Positions 58,825 to 64,000 of a stretch of 64,000 nt of DNA are shown here, piece after piece. This DNA comes from Limimaricola cinnabarinus LL-001 (lineage in GTDB: Bacteria > Pseudomonadota > Alphaproteobacteria > Rhodobacterales > Rhodobacteraceae). The notes under the pieces are model-generated. The model was not told where the DNA came from, made no database searches, and saw only the letters and a list, made by a program, of their open reading frames with translations. Every line of letters starts with the position of its first letter. Within the stretch, counting starts at the first letter, position 1. The translations under genes were made by a program, and so were the position numbers. Location: contig NZ_BATB01000001.1 in NCBI RefSeq assembly GCF_000466965.1, positions 124,001 to 188,000 on the forward strand, in the 5' to 3' direction.

Positions 58825-60014
58825 TGTCCGACAAGACCCGCGATGCCGCGGCCGCCCGCGTGGCCGAGATCGAGACCCTGAACCAGATCCGCCTGCCCGA
58901 TCCCGGCGGCGAGCTGACGCTCGAGGCCGCCGCACCCGAGCAGAGCGCCGAGATCCGCCGCCGCATGAGCGAAATCGACCTCGGCGACACCAACTCCATC
59001 GTGCGCTTCGGCTCGGGCGCGCAGGCCGAGTTGCAGCAGATCAGCCAATCGATGCTTCAGGGCGTGCAGAACAAGGATGTGGGTCCGGCGGGCGAAAGCC
59101 TGCGCGACATCGTCGCCACAATCCGCGGCTTCGACGTGGCCGAACTCGACCCCAATCGCAAGCGCAGCCTGTGGGACAGGCTGACCGGCAAAGCCAAGCC
59201 GCTGGCCAAGTTCACCGAACGGTTCCGCGATGTGCAGGGCCAGATCGACCGCATCACCGACGAGCTGCTGCGCCATGAGCACGCGCTGATGAAGGACATC
59301 GAGAGCCTCGACGTACTCTACGACAAGACCCTCGCTTTCTACGACGAGCTGGCGCTCTACATCGCGGCGGGCGAGGCGCGGCTGGCAAAAATCGACGCCA
59401 CCGAGATCCCGGCGCAGCAGGCCAAGATGGAGGCCGCCCCCGAAGAGGCGCAGGTGATGGCCGCCCAAGAGTTGCGCGACATGCGCGCCGCACGCGACGA
59501 TCTGGAGCGCCGGGTGCACGATCTCAAGCTGACGCGGCAGGTAACGATGCAGTCGCTGCCCTCGATCCGGCTGGTTCAGGAGAACGACAAGAGCCTCGTC
59601 ACCAAGATCAATTCCACCCTCGTGAACACCGTGCCGTTGTGGGAGACCCAGCTCGCGCAGGCGGTAACGATCCAGCGCGGGGCAGCGGCGGCGGGCGCGG
59701 TGCGCGAGGCCAACGACCTCACCAATGACCTCTTGCGCTCGAACGCCGAGAACCTGCGCAGCGCCAACAAGGCGATCCGCACCGAGATGGAGCGCGGCGT
59801 GTTCGACATCGAGGCGGTAAAGGCGGCCAATGCCGAGCTGATCGCCACCATCGATGAGAGCCTCGACATCGCCGACGAGGGCAAGCGCCGCCGCGCCGAG
59901 GCCGAGGCCGAGCTGCGCCGCATGGAGGGCGAGCTGAAAACGGCGCTGGGTTCGGCGCGCAGCCGCGCGGCGCCCGGCACGCCCAGATCATCCGGCACCA
60001 CCCCGCGCGGATAA
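58824..60014 (+). CDS. TelA family protein (toxic anion resistance)
   Basis: About 396 residues, nearly all helical, with strong coiled-coil tendency. GFDVAELDPNRKRSLWDRLTGKAKPLAKF, LLRHEHALMKDIESLDVLYDKTLAFYDELALYI and LPSIRLVQENDKSLVTKINSTLVNTVPLWETQLAQA are typical TelA blocks. TelA homologues were named for tellurite resistance, but in most bacteria they go with XpaC or Ter-type stress systems. ATG 58824 was chosen; GTG 58821 is possible. A DUF2927 gene starts 9 nt later. Confidence 0.92.
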   Translation: MSDKTRDAAAARVAEIETLNQIRLPDPGGELTLEAAAPEQSAEIRRRMSEIDLGDTNSIVRFGSGAQAELQQISQSMLQGVQNKDVGPAGESLRDIVATIRGFDVAELDPNRKRSLWDRLTGKAKPLAKFTERFRDVQGQIDRITDELLRHEHALMKDIESLDVLYDKTLAFYDELALYIAAGEARLAKIDATEIPAQQAKMEAAPEEAQVMAAQELRDMRAARDDLERRVHDLKLTRQVTMQSLPSIRLVQENDKSLVTKINSTLVNTVPLWETQLAQAVTIQRGAAAAGAVREANDLTNDLLRSNAENLRSANKAIRTEMERGVFDIEAVKAANAELIATIDESLDIADEGKRRRAEAEAELRRMEGELKTALGSARSRAAPGTPRSSGTTPRG

Positions 60015-60023
60015 GGCACGGCA

Positions 60024-61023
60024 ATGCAAGCACGGTCCGTCAGGTCGATTTGCGGGGCATTGGCCTGATGCTCGTGGCGGGCTGCGCCTCGGAGGCCGAA
60101 CTCGTGCCGGTAACGCCGCCGCGCGAAGAGCCAGCGGCCAAGATCCCCCAGCCGACGGCCCCCGCAGCCGCGCCTGCACCGCCCGTCCGCCCCGCCGTCA
60201 CGCCCGAACCCACGCGCTCCGCTGCGAGCCAGGCTCTGTCGCAGCATTACGCGCGGCTGCAATCGGACCTTGTAACCCAAGGGCTGCTGCGCGGCGATGG
60301 TGGCGGGCCGGACACGCCCTTCACCGACACGATGCTGGCGCGCAATTTCATCCGTATCGCGCTGTTCGATGAGTACGTGCCGATGGCGAAACCCTGCGCG
60401 CCGAGGCGACGATGAGCCGTCTGCGCCGCTGGGAAAACCCGATCCGCATGGACGTGCAGTTCGGCGACACCGTGCCCGCCAAGCAGCGCGTGCGCGACCG
60501 CAACGCCGTGGCCGCCTATGGTGCGCGGCTGTCGCGGCTCACCGGCGTGCCGATCACCCAGACCGCGGCGGAAGGCAACTTCTCGGTGCTGATCCTGAAC
60601 GAGGATGACCGCGCGGGCTATGAGGACAGGCTGAGGCAGATGGTGCCTGGCATCGCCGAAAGCTCGGTGCGGGCCTTCCTGAACCCGCCGCGCTCGACGC
60701 TGTGCCTTGTCATCGCCTTCTCGGGCGATGGCGGCAACACCTACAGCCGCGCCGTGGCGCTGATCCGGGGCGAGCATCCCGACATGCTGCGCCTCGCCTG
60801 CATCCATGAGGAGCTGGCCCAAGGCATGGGGCTCGCCAATGACAGCCCGCAGGCGCGGCCTTCGATCTTCAACGACGACGAGGAGTTCGGCCTGCTGACG
60901 CGGCATGACGAACTGCTTCTGAAGATGCTCTACGACCGGCGGCTCAGCCCCGGCATGAGCGCCGTCGAGGCCGCGCCAATCGCGCGCGAGATCGCGGCGG
61001 AACTGCTGGGCGGCAACGCCTGA
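60024..61023 (+). CDS. DUF2927-family lipoprotein, two apparent frameshifts
   Basis: About 333 residues if two bases are restored. ATG 60024 gives MQARSVRSICGALA; adding C near 60065 continues it as LMLVAGCAS, a normal lipoprotein signal with lipobox LVAGC. A Pro-rich linker follows, then DUF2927. The second break near 60386 is repaired by one G (GATGGGCGAAACC), giving PMGETLRAEATMSRLRRW. The C-terminal part includes CIHEELAQGMGLANDSP, resembling a metallopeptidase HExxx helix without the second His. It is likely anchored in the envelope with the rest of the cassette. Confidence 0.75.
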
Positions 61024-61044
61024 GCGCAACACGGGAGACGACAC

Positions 61045-62165
61045 ATGGGCATACTCGATTTTCTGTCAGGTCAGTTCATCGACGTCATCCATTGGACCGA
61101 TGACAGCCGCGACACGATGGTCTGGCGCTTTGAGCGCGAGGGCCACGAGATCAAGTACGGCGCCAAGCTGACGGTGCGCGAGGGTCAGGCGGCGGTCTTC
61201 GTGCATGAAGGCCAGCTGGCGGATGTGTTCAAGCCGGGTCTCTACATGCTCGAGACCAACAACATGCCGATCATGACCTCGCTGCAGCACTGGGATCACG
61301 GGTTCCGGTCGCCGTTCAAATCCGAGGTCTACTTCGTCAACACCACCCGGATCACCAACCAGAAATGGGGCACCAAGAATCCGGTGATGTGCCGCGATCC
61401 CGAATTCGGCCGGTGCGCCTGCGCGCCTTCGGCTCCTACGCGATGCGGGTGAAGGATCCCGCCCTGTTCCTGCGCGAGATCGTCGGCACGGATGGCGAAT
61501 TCACCACCTCCGAGATCTCTTACCAGATCCGTAACATCGTGGTGCAGGAGGCGAGCCGCGTGCTCGCCGGATCGGGCATCCCCGTGCTCGACATGGCGGC
61601 CAATACCGGGGATCTGGGCAAGGTCGTGCGCGAGGCGATCGCGCCGGTGGTCGCGCAATACGGGCTGGAGCTGCCGGAGTTCTACGTCGAGAACGTCTCG
61701 CTCCCCGAAGCGGTGGAGCGTGCGCTCGACAAGCGCACCTCGATGGGGATCGTCGGCGACCTGAACCGTTTCGGCCAGTATTCCGCCGCCGAGGCGATGA
61801 CCACCGCTGCGGCCAACCCGTCGGGGACGATGGGGGCGGGAATGGGCTTTGGCATGGGCATGGTCGCGGGACAGGGGCCGTGGGGGCCGATGCCCGGTCA
61901 CCAGATGCAGCAACCGCAGCAACATGCCGCCCCGCCGCCGCCGCCGGCCGAGCATGTCTGGCACCTCGCGGTGAACGGTCAGACCTCAGGACCCTTCTCC
62001 AAGGCGCGGCTGGGCCGGATGGTGACCGAGGGCGGCTTTGGGCGCGACACCCTCGTCTGGACCGCCGGTCAGGACGGCTGGAAGCGGGCCGAGGATGTGG
62101 ACGAGCTGGCACAGCTCTTCACCGTGATGCCGCCCCCCCCGCCTCCGGCACCGCCCGCCTCGTGA
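61045..62165 (+). CDS. SPFH-domain protein (YdjI type) with C-terminal GYF_2 domain, apparent frameshift
   Basis: About 373 residues. MGILDFLSGQFIDVIHWTD starts the SPFH family once labelled virion core protein, which includes B. subtilis YdjI. The SPFH core spans about 30-240. The break near 61411 is repaired by one C (GGCCCGG), giving EFGPVRLRAFGSYAMRV. A Gly/Met/Pro/Gln-rich linker follows, then a GYF_2 domain (about 308-360: WHLAVNGQTSGPFSKARLGRM, WTAGQDGWKRAED), a module that usually binds Pro-rich peptides. It lies between the DUF2927 and zinc-ribbon genes. Confidence 0.85.
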
Positions 62166-62202
62166 CGTCAACCGTGACACTGACCGTGACCACGCGCGTG
62201 AC
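62161..62202 (+). repeat. Four CGTGAC hexamers with 12-bp period
   Basis: CGTGAC begins at 62161, 62173, 62185 and 62197, exactly 12 bp apart, from the SPFH stop codon into the 55-bp gap before the zinc-ribbon gene. The six bases between copies vary. It may be a protein-binding array, a translation spacer, or a decayed minisatellite. Confidence 0.7.
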
Positions 62203-62220
62203 GCCATCCGAGAGGTCCGC

Positions 62221-63345
62221 ATGACCGGCATTCCCAGCGTCTCCCGCGCCCCTTCCGGCGGCGTGGTCGAGGAGCATCGCTTTCCCTGCCCGGTCTGCGG
62301 CAGCGACATGCATTTCGCGCCCGGCACCACGGAGCTGGCCTGCGGCCATTGCGGCCACCGCGAGGCGATCGCGCCGCTGCGCGATCCCGACGCCACGCGC
62401 GAGATCGACTTCGAAAGCGCCCGGCGCGGTGACGTGCCGGTGTCGCAGATCGAGGAGACGCGCACCGCCTCCTGCCCCAATTGCGGCGCGCAGGTGGAAT
62501 TCGCGCGCGGCACCCATGCCACGCGCTGCCCCTATTGCGACACGGCCGTGGTGGCCGACACCGGCACGCATCGCCATATCAAGCCGCGCGCGCTCCTGCC
62601 CTTCGAGATCGATGAGAGCCGCGCCCACGAGGCGCTGAGCGCATGGCTCGGCAGCCTGTGGTTCGCGCCCAACGGCCTCAAGGCCTATGCCCGCAAGGGG
62701 CGGCGGATGAACGGCATCTACGTGCCCTTCTGGACCTTCGACGCCCAGACCGAGACCGATTATCGCGGCCAGCGCGGCGACACCTATTACGTCACCCGCA
62801 CCGTGATGCGCGATGGCAAACAGGTGCGGGTGCAGGAGCCGCGCATCCGCTGGCGGCGCGTGCGCGGCCGGGTGGCGCGGTTCTTCGACGACGTGCTGGT
62901 GCTCGGCTCGAAATCCCTGCCCAAGGCGCATACCGACGCGATCGGCCCGTGGGACCTGCCCGCCCTGCTGCCCTACCGGCCCGAATATGTCGCAGGCTTC
63001 ATGGCCGAAGGCTACCAGATCGAGCTCGACGACGCCTATACCGAGGCGCGTGCGGTGATGGAGCAGGTAATCCAGAGCGACGTGCGCCGCGACATCGGGG
63101 GCGATCAGCAGCGGATCGAGACGCTGGACACCCGCGTGTCCGGAGTGACCTTCAAGCACGTGCTGCTGCCGGTCTGGACCGCCGCCTACCGCTACCGGGG
63201 CCAAAGCTACGCCTTCGTGGTCAACGCGCGGTCGGGCAAGGTGCAGGGCGCGCGCCCCTATTCCAAGTGGAAGATCGCCCTCGCGGTGATCGCCGCCCTG
63301 ATCGCGGCTGCGATTCTGGGCTATTTCGGTTATCTCAACCAGTAA
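62221..63345 (+). CDS. Double zinc-ribbon membrane protein (YdjG-like)
   Basis: 374 residues. Two zinc ribbons at the N-terminus: CPVCG ... CGHCG (about 23-45) and CPNCG ... CPYC (about 86-106). A beta-rich middle domain contains YVPFWTFDAQTETDYRGQRG, KHVLLPVWTAAYRYRGQSYAFVVNARSGKV, and one C-terminal membrane helix lies at about 350-370. This is the architecture of YdjG of B. subtilis, which works with the SPFH protein YdjI in membrane stress. The neighbour here is a YdjI-type gene, supporting that link. It probably sits in the inner membrane with the ribbons in the cytoplasm. Confidence 0.85.
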   Translation: MTGIPSVSRAPSGGVVEEHRFPCPVCGSDMHFAPGTTELACGHCGHREAIAPLRDPDATREIDFESARRGDVPVSQIEETRTASCPNCGAQVEFARGTHATRCPYCDTAVVADTGTHRHIKPRALLPFEIDESRAHEALSAWLGSLWFAPNGLKAYARKGRRMNGIYVPFWTFDAQTETDYRGQRGDTYYVTRTVMRDGKQVRVQEPRIRWRRVRGRVARFFDDVLVLGSKSLPKAHTDAIGPWDLPALLPYRPEYVAGFMAEGYQIELDDAYTEARAVMEQVIQSDVRRDIGGDQQRIETLDTRVSGVTFKHVLLPVWTAAYRYRGQSYAFVVNARSGKVQGARPYSKWKIALAVIAALIAAAILGYFGYLNQ

Positions 63346-63420
63346 GCCCGCTTGCACGACCCCGCGTCAGGCGGCATTGTCCGCGCCGATCCGACAGCCT
63401 CTACTCCGGAAGGAAATCCG

Positions 63421-64000
63421 ATGATCCTCGCCTGCGGCGAAGCCCTGATCGACATGCTGCCCCGTCGCACCGAAAGCGGCGAGACCGCCTTTGCGCCCTA
63501 TGCCGGCGGCGCGGTGTTCAACACCGCCATCGCCATGGGCCGCCTTGGCGCGCCGGTCGGCTTTTTTTCGGGCATTTCGTCCGACATGTTCGGCGACCTG
63601 CTGCGTGAAACGCTGGAAGCCTCCAAGGTCGATACCTTCCCGGCGCATATCTCTGACCGGCCCACGACGCTGGCTTTCGTGAAGCTCACCGACGGCCATG
63701 CCAGCTACAGCTTCTATGACGAGAACACCGCCGGACGGATGCTGTCGGAGGACGACCTGCCGGAACCGGGCGCCGAGGCCCTGTTCTTCGGCGGTATCTC
63801 CCTCGTGGTCGAGCCTTGCGGCGCCGCCTACGAGGCGCTGCAGACGCGCGAGAGCGCGACCCGCGTCACCATGATCGACCCCAACATTCGCCCCAGCTTC
63901 ATCCGCGACGAGACCGCCTACCGCGCCCGGATCGAGCGGATGATCGCGCGCGCCGACATCGTGAAGGTCTCGGACGAGGATCTGCACTGGCTCGAGGGCG
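63421..64000 (+). CDS. PfkB-family sugar kinase (fructokinase type), partial
   Basis: The first 193 residues of a ribokinase-fold kinase; the ATP-binding C-terminus is beyond the right edge. MILACGEALIDMLPRR and the substrate loop YAGGAVFNTAIAMGRLGA are typical of fructokinases, as is SYSFYDENTAGRML. The start follows GGAAGGAAATCCG. The 75-bp gap to the cassette suggests a separate transcript. Fructose is the likely substrate, but other ketoses cannot be excluded from this part. Confidence 0.85.
   Translation, partial: MILACGEALIDMLPRRTESGETAFAPYAGGAVFNTAIAMGRLGAPVGFFSGISSDMFGDLLRETLEASKVDTFPAHISDRPTTLAFVKLTDGHASYSFYDENTAGRMLSEDDLPEPGAEALFFGGISLVVEPCGAAYEALQTRESATRVTMIDPNIRPSFIRDETAYRARIERMIARADIVKVSDEDLHWLEG

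Noticed and set aside
61045-62165. A prophage remnant, suggested by the virion core protein label of this SPFH family
   Set aside because: The label is historical. No capsid, tail, integrase or lysis gene is near, and the neighbours are membrane-stress-type genes.

Overview
The window is chromosomal DNA from a high-GC alphaproteobacterium, most probably a member of the Rhodobacteraceae (Rhodobacterales). This rests on protein similarity and gene order: a hisB-hisH-hisA-hisF-hisE cluster broken up by small opposite-strand genes, nrdR-ribD with a nearby ribE, degP-DUF2065-hflC-hflK, rpiA-gor, rlmB facing a tRNA-Tyr, cobT/cobS, and rpoD next to dnaG. No genus can be named from the sequence alone. 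I see no phage, transposon, insertion sequence, integrase or CRISPR array; this looks like ordinary core and near-core chromosome.

Layout. 1-4.6 kb: choline and choline-sulfate use (betC and betI on the minus strand, divergent from the choline ABC transporter choXWV). 4.6-8.7 kb: two exporters and a UvrD/PcrA helicase. 8.9-15.1 kb: a GAF-GGDEF diguanylate cyclase, pyruvate carboxylase and a TerC membrane protein. 15.2-15.6 kb: two near-identical tRNA-Gly(GCC) genes, each with its own promoter. 15.7-20.8 kb: histidine genes interspersed with three unrelated minus-strand genes. 20.9-22.2 kb: a TetR regulator divergent from an AhpD-like gene over two tandem operators. 22.2-31 kb: rlmB, tRNA-Tyr, a glycosyltransferase-like protein, DUF421 and SIMPL proteins, a large unusual PilM/GspL-plus-PilP/GspC-like protein, and a Kef-type antiporter. 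30.8-41.8 kb: cobalamin genes, a ferredoxin, envelope protease and HflKC quality control, glutathione reductase, rpiA and a GST. 41.9-48.8 kb: ribE, then kpsS / wza-kpsD / kpsC capsule genes, then ribD-nrdR; the capsule genes lie between two riboflavin genes. 48.9-57.6 kb: yjbQ, rmuC, rpoD, dnaG, tadA and an RluB-type pseudouridine synthase. 57.7-63.3 kb: a tightly packed same-strand cassette (small membrane protein, XpaC-like, TelA, DUF2927 lipoprotein, SPFH-GYF_2 protein, double-zinc-ribbon membrane protein) that is the best candidate here for an under-described system. The window ends inside a PfkB-family sugar kinase.

Quality warning. At least twelve places, in eleven conserved genes, read as a one-base frameshift or a lost stop. 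Every one is repaired by adding one base, in every case a G or C at a short G/C run. The affected genes include hisA, hflK, gor and a probable S4 pseudouridine synthase. This uniform bias is best explained by sequencing or assembly error, so those genes are annotated as single CDSs across the break and not as pseudogenes.
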